The notes under the pieces: model-generated
The model's database searches: none
Told to the model about the DNA's origin: nothing
The model's input: the letters and a program-made list of their open reading frames with translations, nothing else
Made by a program: the position numbers and the translations under genes
In this document: in pieces, positions 16,898 to 25,299 of the stretch
Layout of the letters: every line of letters starts with the position of its first letter
Position numbering within the stretch: the stretch's first letter is position 1
From: Bacteroidales bacterium
GTDB lineage: Bacteria > Bacteroidota > Bacteroidia > Bacteroidales > P3
Length of the DNA: 64,000 nucleotides
Reading direction: 5' to 3'
NCBI GenBank assembly: GCA_016296345.1
Contig: JAEDJL010000002.1
Span: forward strand, 29,918 to 93,917

Positions 16898-18271
16898 ATG
16901 CAGACAAGCACAAGAGAAGAAGAGGTGCTGAGCTTGCAAAAGCAACTCTCTCGGCAAACACCAACTGTTGCAATCACTGAACGCATAAAGGCATTGAAGC
17001 ATCTTCGCTCGGTGATTTTGAACAACCTCGATAGGATTGAACAAGCACTCTTTGAAGACCTCCATAAGAGCAGAGAAGAAAGCTACATGAGTGAAACAGG
17101 CATCGTTCTTTCGGAGATAAGCTACCAACTCAGACATCTGAAACGTTGGAGCCGCAAAAAGAGAGTTCCGAGCAGTCTGAGCCTCTTTCCTTCCAAGGCT
17201 TACAGAGTGCCGCAGGCATACGGAGTGGTGCTTATTGTCTCTCCGTGGAATTATCCTCTGCAACTGAGCCTTCTTCCCTTGGTCGGAGCTTTGGCAGCAG
17301 GCAACAGGGTGTTGTTAAACCCCTCACCGCAAAGTCCTGCCACCACATTGCTTCTGCAAGAATTGATAAACAACAACTTCTCTGCCGACTTGGTCTATTG
17401 CCTTGGAGGAACTATTGACGAAACCAACCGAACAATCGAACAAAAGCCCGACTATATCTTTTTTACAGGCTCTCCGACAACTGCAAAGCTGATAATGAGC
17501 AAAATTGCCGACAAATTGATACCCTCAACTCTCGAACTCGGAGGCAAATCACCCGTCATTGTCGATGAAGATGCCGACTTGTCTGTCTCGGTCAAGCGTA
17601 TAGCACTCGGAAAGTTCATCAACTGCGGACAAACCTGTATAGCACCCGACTATCTCTTTGTTCACAGTTCACTCAAACAGCGATTTATAGAGTTGTTTAA
17701 GGATTTTGTCAGCAAAGAATTTGGCGATAATCCGCTTCAATCACCCTTCTATGGAAGAATTATCAACTCTCGCCACTTCGACCGCCTTAGTTTGCTCATA
17801 GAGCAAGACAAGGTGATTTTCGGAGGCGAAACCATAAGGGAACAAAACTACATAAGCCCCACACTTATCGACAATCCTGCATTCGACAGCCCCATAATGA
17901 GTGAAGAAATTTTCGGACCGCTTTTGCCGATTATTGACTTTGACACAATCGACAGCGTGCTTGGTTACCTCCGCTTGCAAGAGCGACCGCTTGCACTCTA
18001 CTATTTCGGTTCAAAAAACAAAGAGATAATCAATAAAACCACCTCGGGAGGTTGCTGCATCAACGATACAATAATGCACATCGTTCCACACTCTCTTCCC
18101 TTTGGAGGAGTGGGAGGCAGCGGCTGCGGAGCTTACCACGGCAAAGCCTCTTTCGATACATTCACTCACTACAAATCGCTGCTCGTATCGCACAAACACA
18201 TCGACCTTCCGTTCAAGTATCCGCCTTACGGCAAACATTCATACTCTCTTTTCAGACGATTGATGAGGTGA
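16898..18271 (+). CDS. Aldehyde dehydrogenase, class 3 type
   Basis: This 457-residue NAD(P)-dependent enzyme has the ALDH features VSPWNYPLQLSLLPLVGALAAGN, FFTGSPTTAK, LELGGKSPVIVDEDADL (catalytic Glu) and FINCGQTCIAPDYLF (catalytic Cys). The shortness and C-terminus resemble class 3 / YwdH enzymes acting on fatty or aromatic aldehydes. The ATG at 16898 is chosen because the longer frame begins inside the antiporter gene. It follows that gene by 13 bases. Confidence 0.92.
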   Translation: MQTSTREEEVLSLQKQLSRQTPTVAITERIKALKHLRSVILNNLDRIEQALFEDLHKSREESYMSETGIVLSEISYQLRHLKRWSRKKRVPSSLSLFPSKAYRVPQAYGVVLIVSPWNYPLQLSLLPLVGALAAGNRVLLNPSPQSPATTLLLQELINNNFSADLVYCLGGTIDETNRTIEQKPDYIFFTGSPTTAKLIMSKIADKLIPSTLELGGKSPVIVDEDADLSVSVKRIALGKFINCGQTCIAPDYLFVHSSLKQRFIELFKDFVSKEFGDNPLQSPFYGRIINSRHFDRLSLLIEQDKVIFGGETIREQNYISPTLIDNPAFDSPIMSEEIFGPLLPIIDFDTIDSVLGYLRLQERPLALYYFGSKNKEIINKTTSGGCCINDTIMHIVPHSLPFGGVGGSGCGAYHGKASFDTFTHYKSLLVSHKHIDLPFKYPPYGKHSYSLFRRLMR

Positions 18272-18613
18272 AATCGCAGTTCACAAAATCAGTTTCTCAA
18301 AGTTTTGACAACAAAGCAAAAGCACACTTTTCTGACTTGAAGAGTTGAAAAAATAACTCTTCAATCCGACAAAATGAAACAAAGAGTTGAAAAAATGAAA
18401 CAAAGAAACGATTTTTTCAGTATAACAACAAGAGAAAAATGACGAAACAAGGCAAAAACATAATTGTAAATAAATAAGGCTGTTAGGTCTTGAAGACGGC
18501 AAAAAACACCAAAAAAAACGAAGAAACGCTCGCAGTTTGCATATTTTTTTGTAATATTGCCAATTCAAAACACAGTATTAACAAGAGGTCGCAGAGCGAC
18601 ACAGAGTTGAGAT
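18272..18613. other. Intergenic region with a hairpin and a 21-bp-spaced direct repeat
   Basis: No gene is seen. A perfect 9-bp hairpin lies at 18338-18346/18355-18363 (TGAAGAGTT, 8-base loop) without a T-run. The 15-mer AAAATGAAACAAAGA occurs at 18371-18385 and 18392-18406, again 21 bp apart. The rest is A-rich. A TAATATTG at 18552-18559 is a one-mismatch -7 candidate for the porP gene. Confidence 0.6.
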
Positions 18614-19600
18614 ATGAAGAAAAAGATACTATTTTTAGCACTCGCATTTGTGAGTTTGTGTTGCGGAGTTCAGGCTCAAGATCCGCACTTCTCACAGTTC
18701 TATGCCAATCCGCTTTACACCAATCCTGCATTGGCAGGAACGGCAGTTTGTCCGCGATTTTCGTTGTCTTACAGAAATCAATGGCCCGGCTTGGACGCAT
18801 TCAAAACCTTTACTGCAAGCTATGACCAACACTTCGACTTCCTTTCGGGAGGTATAGGTGTTATGGTGATGAGTGATGCACAGAGCGAATTTTACAGAAC
18901 CAATACCGCAGCCTTGATTTACTCTTTGCGATTGAAGATTGCAAGAGATGTTTATGTCAATGTTGCAGCTCAGGCAAGCCTTACCAACCGCAGTTTGGAT
19001 TGGGATCAGCTGTCATTTCCCGACATGATTGACCCTCGTTATGGATTTATCTACACCACAATGGCAGAAAGACCCGAAGACTTGTCTCATACCTACTTTG
19101 ACGTGGGAACGGGAGCTGTTGTCTATGGCGAGAATTGGTTTGTGGGAGCGTCTGCTTTCAACCTTTTGAGACCCGACGACGGCTTTATCTCCTACAATCG
19201 TATCCCTATCAGATTTACAGCCAATGCCGGCATGAGATTTAACCTTGCAAGAGACCAAAGAAGAACAAATGCTTTCTTTGGGGCGCCGATAATATCGCCA
19301 AACATTATTTACTCTTATCAAGGCAAGTTCCAGATGTTGAACTATGGTTTGTATTTGGATTGGAGTCCGTTCATTGTAGGAGCATGGTATCGCCAGTCAA
19401 TCACGTTTGACAATTCTGATGCACTTGTGTTGATGTTCGGATTGCAATACCAATCGCTAAAAATCGGATACAGCTACGATATAACAGTATCGAAGCTCTC
19501 CAATGCTTCGGGCGGAGCTCACGAGGTAACCTTGGGCGCTCAGCTTCCTTGTCCGGAGAAACGTAAGAAAGTAAAACCAATCAAGTGTCCGTCATTCTAA
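18614..19600 (+). CDS. PorP/SprF family type IX secretion outer-membrane protein
   Basis: The 328-residue protein has a signal peptide (1-22, GVQA-Q) and the family start DPHFSQFYANPLYTNPALAGT, followed by amphipathic beta strands of an outer-membrane barrel. PorP/SprF proteins belong to the T9SS; some are core components and others partner a particular cell-surface substrate. Here the gene precedes gldJ by 62 bases instead of standing in a gldKLMN cluster, so which class it belongs to cannot be decided from this window. The C-terminal segment CPEKRKKVKPIKCPSF is unusually basic. Confidence 0.9.
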   Translation: MKKKILFLALAFVSLCCGVQAQDPHFSQFYANPLYTNPALAGTAVCPRFSLSYRNQWPGLDAFKTFTASYDQHFDFLSGGIGVMVMSDAQSEFYRTNTAALIYSLRLKIARDVYVNVAAQASLTNRSLDWDQLSFPDMIDPRYGFIYTTMAERPEDLSHTYFDVGTGAVVYGENWFVGASAFNLLRPDDGFISYNRIPIRFTANAGMRFNLARDQRRTNAFFGAPIISPNIIYSYQGKFQMLNYGLYLDWSPFIVGAWYRQSITFDNSDALVLMFGLQYQSLKIGYSYDITVSKLSNASGGAHEVTLGAQLPCPEKRKKVKPIKCPSF

Positions 19601-19662
19601 TTTGATGACAATTTGAGTTGAGAACATATATATAATATAGGAATAACAAAAACAGCAAAAAT

Positions 19663-21180
19663 ATGAAATTAGTCGGAAAAGCAATTCTTGGTTTGAGCGT
19701 TGTTGCCCTTCTGTTTGGTTGCAAAGGAAAGGAAAAATCTGCAACAACCGGTTGGAACTTGGACGATTCCAAGTGGGGAGGATTTGAGTCGGCAAAGGTG
19801 AAAGAGCAGATGACACCTCCGGGAATGGTATTCATCGAAGGCGGAGCGTTTGTCATGGGTTCGATGACAGACAACGTAAGATATGAATGGCACAACCAAC
19901 CAAAGAAAGTAACTGTTTCGTCGTTCTATATGGACGAATGTGAGGTAACAAACTTAGATTACAGAGAATATCTCTATTGGTTAAACAGAGTGTATGGCAA
20001 TGACTATCCCGAAGTATATCAAAAAGCATTGCCCGATACCTTGGTGTGGAGGTCAAAGTTGAGCTACAACGAACCAATGGTCGATTATTATTTCCGTCAC
20101 CCCTCATGGGCAGATTATCCCGTTGTGGGCGTGAGCTGGGTACAAGCCTCCGAGTATTGTAATTGGAGAACAGACCGTGTGAACGAAAAGATACTTATAG
20201 ACAAAGGCATATTGGAGTTTGACCCCGACCAAGCAGGCGACAACGTCTTTACAACTGACGCATACCTTGCAGGACAATATGAGGGATATGTGAAAGAAGA
20301 CTTGGAAGACCTCAATCCAAACTCACAAGGAACTCGTAAGGTAAGACCCGAAGACGGTATCCTATTGCCACGCTTCCGACTACCGACCGAAGCAGAGTGG
20401 GAGTATGCTGCCTTGGCATTGGTAGGCAACACAGTCGATGAGAGAATTGTCGAGAGAAGAATTTACCCTTGGAACGGACATATCACTCGTACAGCCGAGA
20501 AGAAGTACTATGGTGAGATGATGGCAAACTTCAAGAGAAGCCGAGGCGATGCAATGGGAGTTGCAAGCGCCCTCAACGACCACTGGGAATATACAGCACC
20601 TGTTATGTTCTACTTCCCTAACGACTTTGGTCTTTACAATATGGCAGGCAACGTGGCAGAGTGGGTAATGGATGTTTATCGTCCTAACACAGGCTTGGAC
20701 GCCGAAGACATGAACCCATACAGAGGAAACGTCTATATGACCAAGGTAACAGACAGCGACGGAATGATAGCCGAAAAAGACTCACTTGGCAGAATATCAT
20801 ACAGAGCAGTTACCACCGAAGAATGTATCAACCGTTTGAACTATCGTCAGTCTGACAATATTAACTACTTGGACGGAGACTTGGCATCTCAACTTTCCGA
20901 CTCATGGATAACCGAAGGAGGTGAAGAAGAAGGAGGCGATGGCGGATTTACCGACGAAGAGGGCGAAGGCGAAGAAGTTAAATCCGAAACCAACGGAATG
21001 TACAACTACGGCAAGACATCAATGATTGACGACAAAGCCCGAGTTGTCAAGGGAGGTTCTTGGAAAGATAGAGCATACTACCTCAGTCCGGGACAAAGAC
21101 GTTACTTGGACCAAAACCAGAGTGCAAGCTGGATAGGCTTCCGTTGTGCGATGGACAGAGTAGGTTCGAGAGAGCAATAG
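19663..21180 (+). CDS. gldJ: Gliding motility / T9SS lipoprotein GldJ
   Basis: This 505-residue outer-membrane lipoprotein has a lipobox ending LLFGC (Cys20) and a formylglycine-generating-enzyme-like fold: PPGMVFIEGGAFVMGS, FYMDECEVTNLDYREYLYW, VVGVSWVQASEYCNWRTDRVNEKIL, RLPTEAEWEYAA and YNMAGNVAEWVMD. The early ATTGW and the later NYLDGD...ARVVKGGSWKDRAYYLSPG...IGFRCAMDRVGS are what I recognise as GldJ rather than GldK. GldJ supports GldK levels and T9SS function in Flavobacterium; it is not an enzyme there. An acidic, glycine-rich insert (about residues 421-443) precedes the last block. A strong terminator follows. Confidence 0.9.
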   Translation: MKLVGKAILGLSVVALLFGCKGKEKSATTGWNLDDSKWGGFESAKVKEQMTPPGMVFIEGGAFVMGSMTDNVRYEWHNQPKKVTVSSFYMDECEVTNLDYREYLYWLNRVYGNDYPEVYQKALPDTLVWRSKLSYNEPMVDYYFRHPSWADYPVVGVSWVQASEYCNWRTDRVNEKILIDKGILEFDPDQAGDNVFTTDAYLAGQYEGYVKEDLEDLNPNSQGTRKVRPEDGILLPRFRLPTEAEWEYAALALVGNTVDERIVERRIYPWNGHITRTAEKKYYGEMMANFKRSRGDAMGVASALNDHWEYTAPVMFYFPNDFGLYNMAGNVAEWVMDVYRPNTGLDAEDMNPYRGNVYMTKVTDSDGMIAEKDSLGRISYRAVTTEECINRLNYRQSDNINYLDGDLASQLSDSWITEGGEEEGGDGGFTDEEGEGEEVKSETNGMYNYGKTSMIDDKARVVKGGSWKDRAYYLSPGQRRYLDQNQSASWIGFRCAMDRVGSREQ

Positions 21181-21212
21181 AGAGCAAGGTGCTTTTTCTG
21201 AAAGTTTAATGC

Positions 21213-21260
21213 AAATAAGGCGTCTGACCATAGCAGTCAGACGCCTTATTTGTTTTTTTT
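21213..21260. terminator. Bidirectional terminator, perfect 16-bp stem
   Basis: Arms 21213-21228 (AAATAAGGCGTCTGAC) and 21236-21251 are perfectly complementary around a 7-base loop, followed by TGTTTTTTTT. It separates gldJ (+) from the convergent RhuM-Fic gene (-). Confidence 0.9.
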
Positions 21261-21297
21261 GTATTCAAGTGCCTTTTTTGAAAAAGCTCTGCCTGAG

Positions 21298-22308
21298 TTA
21301 CTGGTTGTCTTTGTTGATTAGATTGACAACCACTTTCACCATTACATCTTTCTCCTCCGAGCGGCTCTCGGCAATCATCAACGTCAAGGCAACAAGAGTA
21401 TTGTCTGCAATACGTTTTCTTCCGTCTGCCGAATAGAGTATGCCGTTCTTCTCCATAAACCACAAGAAGAGCATGGCAGCAATACGTTTGTTGCCATCGC
21501 TGAACGAGTGGTTCTTAACAACAAGGTAGAGAAGCATGGCAGCTTTCTCTTCAACTGACGGATACAGCTCCTCGCCGCCAAAGGTCTGATAAATCTGTCC
21601 GATGCTGCTTTTGAACGAACCGTCTTTCTCGTTGGCAAACCATTGACTGCCTCCAAACTTCACCTTTAAGGCATCTATTGCGGCTATGGCATTCTCGTAT
21701 GTGGCACGGAAAGGCTCTTCCTTTGTTGTCTTTTCAATCCCCAATGTCTGGTAGTCGTATCGGTCGAGGGTGTCAAGAGCATACACATAGTCGGCAATGA
21801 CATTGAACAGTCCTGCATACTCTCCGTCCGACACCTTGTCTTGCAGACTTATGGTGCGAGACATCAGCCGTACCACCTCTTTCAATTCGTCATAATGGTC
21901 AAGACGCTTTCTGTCTATCGCATAACCTTTGATTATGTACTGTTTGAGAACAGAAGTTGCCCATTGACGAAATGTAGTAGCCCTTTTGCTGTTCACTCGA
22001 TACCCGACGGATATAATCATATCAAGATTATAATATGGAATTTCTCTTTGAATTCTTCTGTTTCCCTCCATTCGAACCTGTGCATTTTTTGCACAAGTTG
22101 AACATTCTTCCAATTCCTCTGATTTATATATATTTCTGATATGTCTCACTATTGTGGTTCGGTCTATACCGAATAGTTCTGCCATTTGGCTTTGAGTGAG
22201 CCAAACCGTATCCTGCTCCAACTTTACTTCAAGTTGGGTATTGCCGTCCTCTGTTGTGTAAAGGACGATTGACGAACCGTTATTCGCAACAATCTTGTTT
22301 TCCCTCAT
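21298..22308 (-). CDS. RhuM family protein with C-terminal Fic domain
   Basis: This 336-residue protein joins an N-terminal RhuM-type region (QDTVWLTQSQMAELFGIDRTTIVRHIRNI, about residues 32-60, helix-turn-helix-like; then YYNLDMIISVGYRVNSKRATTFRQWA) to a C-terminal Fic/Doc domain with the motif HSFSDGNKRIAAM. Fic enzymes transfer AMP or other nucleotide parts to proteins, and Doc-type members act as toxins. The RhuM region resembles DNA-binding parts found on mobile elements. No small antitoxin gene is visible next to it. The ATG at 22308 is used because the longer frame to 22542 runs through a promoter element. It stands at the edge of the defence island. Confidence 0.88.
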   Translation of the reverse strand: MRENKIVANNGSSIVLYTTEDGNTQLEVKLEQDTVWLTQSQMAELFGIDRTTIVRHIRNIYKSEELEECSTCAKNAQVRMEGNRRIQREIPYYNLDMIISVGYRVNSKRATTFRQWATSVLKQYIIKGYAIDRKRLDHYDELKEVVRLMSRTISLQDKVSDGEYAGLFNVIADYVYALDTLDRYDYQTLGIEKTTKEEPFRATYENAIAAIDALKVKFGGSQWFANEKDGSFKSSIGQIYQTFGGEELYPSVEEKAAMLLYLVVKNHSFSDGNKRIAAMLFLWFMEKNGILYSADGRKRIADNTLVALTLMIAESRSEEKDVMVKVVVNLINKDNQ

Positions 22309-22376
22309 CTGTCGATAGTGTTTCAAAAAAAATGTGTGTTTGTCAAATGCAAGTTTACTACTTCTGTTTGACACTG

Positions 22377-22384
22377 CAAAGTTA
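22377..22384 (-). promoter_or_regulatory. Promoter -7 element of RhuM-Fic gene
   Basis: On the minus strand this reads TAACTTTG (TAnnTTTG). It gives a leader of about 60 bases to the ATG at 22308 and argues against any start upstream of it. Confidence 0.55.
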
Positions 22385-23102
22385 AGGATTATTTTCCGAG
22401 ATGTTTCAATTTTACTAATGATTTCTTTGTTTGTGTGTTTGACATTTACTCTGAATATTTCAAAGGAGACGGGAAACAAAGGCTTCTTGTCGGTAACGTT
22501 CGATACTATGCTGCCAAAAATTTGATAAACAATAATACCCATATTTTCATAATAGGACTGCGGACTGTTAAAGCAAAGGTTTGAGTAAATTTTTTACCTG
22601 TTTTGAGAGCGAAATAAGGCTTTTTCGGAGCAAGGTTTAGTCCCTCTGCAACAACATAAGGGTTTTTGCTCACTAACACGAAGTCTTTTTGAAAAAAGAC
22701 GAAGACTTACGACTCAAAAGACGAAGACTTAGTGAGCAAAAGACTTCGTCTTTTTTCAAAAAAAGCCTCACTTATTTTGCCCAAATCAAGGTTTATTTTG
22801 CAAACGATTGAAACACAGATAATTGCTTTACGCTCAAATACTCGAAAAAATCGACCCCGACCCCGACCGACCCCGAAAAATCGCCGGCATTTCGGCTTAA
22901 AATTTGCCAAATGTTAAAATTTTTGCTCTCAATAACCACTTTGCTCTCGCCAAAATAAAATACATATAGTTCAATTTCTAAAATCGAAGCTGAGAAGCGT
23001 CAGACTTTAGAGGAAGATGGTTTCAACTAATTGTAGCGAAATGCTTTACTTAATTGTAAAACAACGACTTGAACAAGGAAGTAATAGGAACATCATGTAT
23101 AA
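22385..23102. other. Long gene-free region flanking the defence island
   Basis: No coding sequence is supported. It holds the interleaved inverted repeats described separately (22664-22762), a GC-rich stretch with repeated GACCCC at about 22850-22890 that contrasts with its AT-rich surroundings, and then AT-rich sequence with no recognised element up to the island promoter. Confidence 0.6.
22664..22762. repeat. Two interleaved perfect inverted repeats
   Basis: Arm A 22664-22676 (TTTTGCTCACTAA) pairs with 22729-22741 over 13 bp, and arm B 22686-22704 pairs with 22744-22762 over 19 bp (starting TTTTTGAAAAAAGACGAAG). The order A-B-A'-B' is pseudoknot-like. AGACGAAGACTTA also occurs directly at 22697-22709 and 22719-22731. 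No ORF covers it. Confidence 0.85.
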
Positions 23103-23134
23103 TTTGCTAAATTGGGAAATTATGCTTAAATTTG
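23103..23134 (+). promoter_or_regulatory. Promoter of the MORC/Z1/AIPR defence operon
   Basis: TTTG (23103-23106), a 20-base spacer and TAAATTTG (23127-23134) fit the Bacteroidota consensus. It would give a transcript with a leader of about 320 bases before the methyltransferase ATG at 23461. I see no other good promoter closer to the operon. Confidence 0.6.
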
Positions 23135-23248
23135 CATCGTGAGTTGATAGATGTTGTGGTAGAAATGTATGTTGAGATGATAAATAGTGAGAGTGTGTTA
23201 TTTCATAGCTGTGATTTTGCCTGTGAGTATAGTATGAGTTTTATCTAA

Positions 23249-23398
23249 ATGAAGAGTTTGTGCTTTGCTTACATGGTTAGTTATAGTGCAAGTGTTTTTT
23301 TGGGGGGGGTGAAGAACGACTATGCCGGAGAGAGAATAATTGTTGAATGTTTGTGTGGGCAGATGTCGGAATTTATGCATGAGAAATTGGATAAATAA
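23249..23398 (+). CDS. Possible 49-residue leader ORF crossing a T7G8 tract
   Basis: An ATG at 23249 opens a 49-codon frame ending at a TAA at 23396-23398 (starts MKSLCFAYMVSYSASVFLGG). Its ATG directly follows the TAA (23246-23248) of a 27-codon frame that begins at 23165 in the same phase. The frame runs through seven Ts and eight Gs (23295-23309), so a change of tract length would shift it. No family recognised; it may be a remnant or chance frame. It lies inside the long leader of the defence operon. Confidence 0.25.
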   Translation: MKSLCFAYMVSYSASVFLGGVKNDYAGERIIVECLCGQMSEFMHEKLDK

Positions 23399-23460
23399 AT
23401 GGTATAACGATAATAAAGTGCTTTTAGAGTTAGAGTGATGATTTGTTTATATGGGAAAAT

Positions 23461-24774
23461 ATGACCAAAAGGAAATATACGTTTATAGATTTATTTGCTG
23501 GAGCAGGTGGATTGTCTGAAGGTTTTATTAGGGCAGGGTTTGAGCCTATTGCTCATATTGAAATGAAAAAAGAGGCTTGTGATACCTTGCGTACTCGTGC
23601 TGCTTTCCATTATTTGAAGCATAATAATAAACTTGATATTTACAAAGATTATTTGTTAAACAAGCGAGAAAAAGAAGATGGTTCGAAACTTTGGAAACAA
23701 GTACCACAAGAGGTGATTGATACTGTTATTCAAGCCGAAATAGGAGAAAAAACAATAGCAGACATATTTGAGAAGCTTGATCGATTAATTGGAAACAGAA
23801 AACTTGATTTAATTATAGGCGGTCCACCATGTCAGGCTTATTCTGTGGCTGGTCGAGCAAGAAAAGGAGATGCAATGGCTTCAGATCCTCGCAATGAATT
23901 GTATAAGTTTTATGTTCAATTTCTTGATAGATACAAGCCTAAAATGTTTGTTTTTGAGAATGTATTAGGGATAAGAACAGCAAAAGGAGGAGAACCCTTT
24001 CGAGATTTACAAAAGCGTGTTCGAGAACTTGATAATTGCAATTATGAAATAGAGGCAATTCCTCAGATAGCATCAGATTTTGGTGTTTTGCAGCGTAGGC
24101 AGAGAATGATTATTATCGGATGGAAAAAGTTTGATAAAGGAGTACCTACGAAATATGGTCATTATCCAAATTTGGACGAGTTTAAAATTGATAATCAATT
24201 TCAAACATTACGCGATTTGTTTTCGGATTTACCAACAAGGATTGCAGGTGATGGTAAGTTATGTGAGTGTGTAAGATATATTAAGCCGATTTCAGAAATG
24301 AAGTATTTGCGAGAATATGGCTTGCGTAACAATGATTTCAATTTCACAACACAACACATCTCTCGTCCAAATAATCTTAATGATAGAGAGATTTATTGTT
24401 GGGCAATAAAGAAATTTTTGAACGAAGGTAAACAGTTGTCTTATAGCAAAGATGTGCCAGCTGATCATCAAAAGCATAAAAACAAGGAAACATTTGATAA
24501 CCGTTTTTCTGTAGTAAATCCGTATGGGATGTGTCATACTGTGGTTGCTCACATCGCAATGGACGGGCATTATTATATATATCCTACACTAAACCCCACA
24601 GTTGACAATGTGCGTTCAATTACAGTTCGTGAGGCAGCACGGCTTCAATCGTTTCCTGATGATTACTTTTTTGAAGGTTCTCGCAGTGCTGCTTTTATGC
24701 AGATAGGCAACGCCGTTCCCGTAATAATGGCCCAAAAAATAGCAGAAGCAATAAAAAATCAATTAGACATATGA
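23461..24774 (+). CDS. DNA (cytosine-5) methyltransferase
   Basis: The 437-residue enzyme methylates C5 of cytosine in a specific DNA sequence using S-adenosylmethionine. Motif I is DLFAGAGGLSEGF (10-22), motif IV GGPPCQAYS with the catalytic Cys124, motif VI ENV (Glu166-Val168), motif VIII QRRQRM (from 211), motifs IX/X REAARLQSFPDD and QIGNAVPVIMAQKIA. The segment between VIII and IX should hold the target recognition domain; target unknown. I start at the ATG at 23461, since the longer frame begins with a TTG. The next gene overlaps by 4 bases (ATGA). It is the modification arm of the operon. Base composition is more AT-rich than the flanking housekeeping genes. Confidence 0.94.
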   Translation: MTKRKYTFIDLFAGAGGLSEGFIRAGFEPIAHIEMKKEACDTLRTRAAFHYLKHNNKLDIYKDYLLNKREKEDGSKLWKQVPQEVIDTVIQAEIGEKTIADIFEKLDRLIGNRKLDLIIGGPPCQAYSVAGRARKGDAMASDPRNELYKFYVQFLDRYKPKMFVFENVLGIRTAKGGEPFRDLQKRVRELDNCNYEIEAIPQIASDFGVLQRRQRMIIIGWKKFDKGVPTKYGHYPNLDEFKIDNQFQTLRDLFSDLPTRIAGDGKLCECVRYIKPISEMKYLREYGLRNNDFNFTTQHISRPNNLNDREIYCWAIKKFLNEGKQLSYSKDVPADHQKHKNKETFDNRFSVVNPYGMCHTVVAHIAMDGHYYIYPTLNPTVDNVRSITVREAARLQSFPDDYFFEGSRSAAFMQIGNAVPVIMAQKIAEAIKNQLDI

Positions 24775-25277
24775 TTAATTTTCAATTCTACCCCAAAAAC
24801 AAGCAAATCACTCATGATTTAAAATCTGTTGTTGATGTATTCAAAGCCAATGTAACTAAATTTGAGTCACCCAAATTTACACTTGAAAGCAATGAGGTTT
24901 TAAATCATGTAGCAAATGATTTGAAAAATATAGGCTATCGTGTTGAGACAAGCAAAAAAAGTTCAGATAAAATCCTTGTTCCTGTTCTATATGGTCTAAA
25001 CGGGCAGATGGAACAGCGATTTGATGCTGACGCATACAATGAAGAAAAAGGGATAGTAGTAGAAGTGGAAGCGGGGAGAGCTGTAACAAATTATCAGTTT
25101 CTAAAAGACTTGTTTGAAGCGTGTGTAATGAGTGATGTTAATTACTTGGTGATTGCCGTTAGAAATGAATATAGAAATAGTCTCGATTTTAAAAAAGTTA
25201 TAACTTTTTTCAATACGTTGTATACTTCAAACAGATTACAACTTCCTTTGAAGGGGGTATTGATCATAGGGTATTAA
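24771..25277 (+). CDS. Small protein with PD-(D/E)XK-like nuclease pattern
   Basis: This 168-residue protein is translationally coupled to the methyltransferase (ATGA overlap). I do not recognise a named family. The centre reads QRFDADAYNEEKGIVVEVEAGRA (about residues 82-104): an acidic residue after a hydrophobic strand, then a second strand ending E-V-E. This resembles the core of PD-(D/E)XK-type nucleases with Glu in place of the lysine (BglII/BamHI-like ExE). The rest mixes helices and strands with a hydrophobic C-terminal strand (GVLIIGY). Position suggests it is the restriction endonuclease partner of the methyltransferase; that is inference. Confidence 0.6.
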   Translation: MINFQFYPKNKQITHDLKSVVDVFKANVTKFESPKFTLESNEVLNHVANDLKNIGYRVETSKKSSDKILVPVLYGLNGQMEQRFDADAYNEEKGIVVEVEAGRAVTNYQFLKDLFEACVMSDVNYLVIAVRNEYRNSLDFKKVITFFNTLYTSNRLQLPLKGVLIIGY

Positions 25278-25299
25278 ATTTTAAATTAAGGTATTGTAT

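Noticed and set aside
22309..22542. N-terminal extension of the RhuM-Fic protein
   Set aside because: The extra 78 residues run through a TAnnTTTG promoter element and match nothing in the family.
23198..23380. 60-codon minus-strand frame in the island leader
   Set aside because: No domain, composition like random sequence, and it runs against the promoter that fits the operon.
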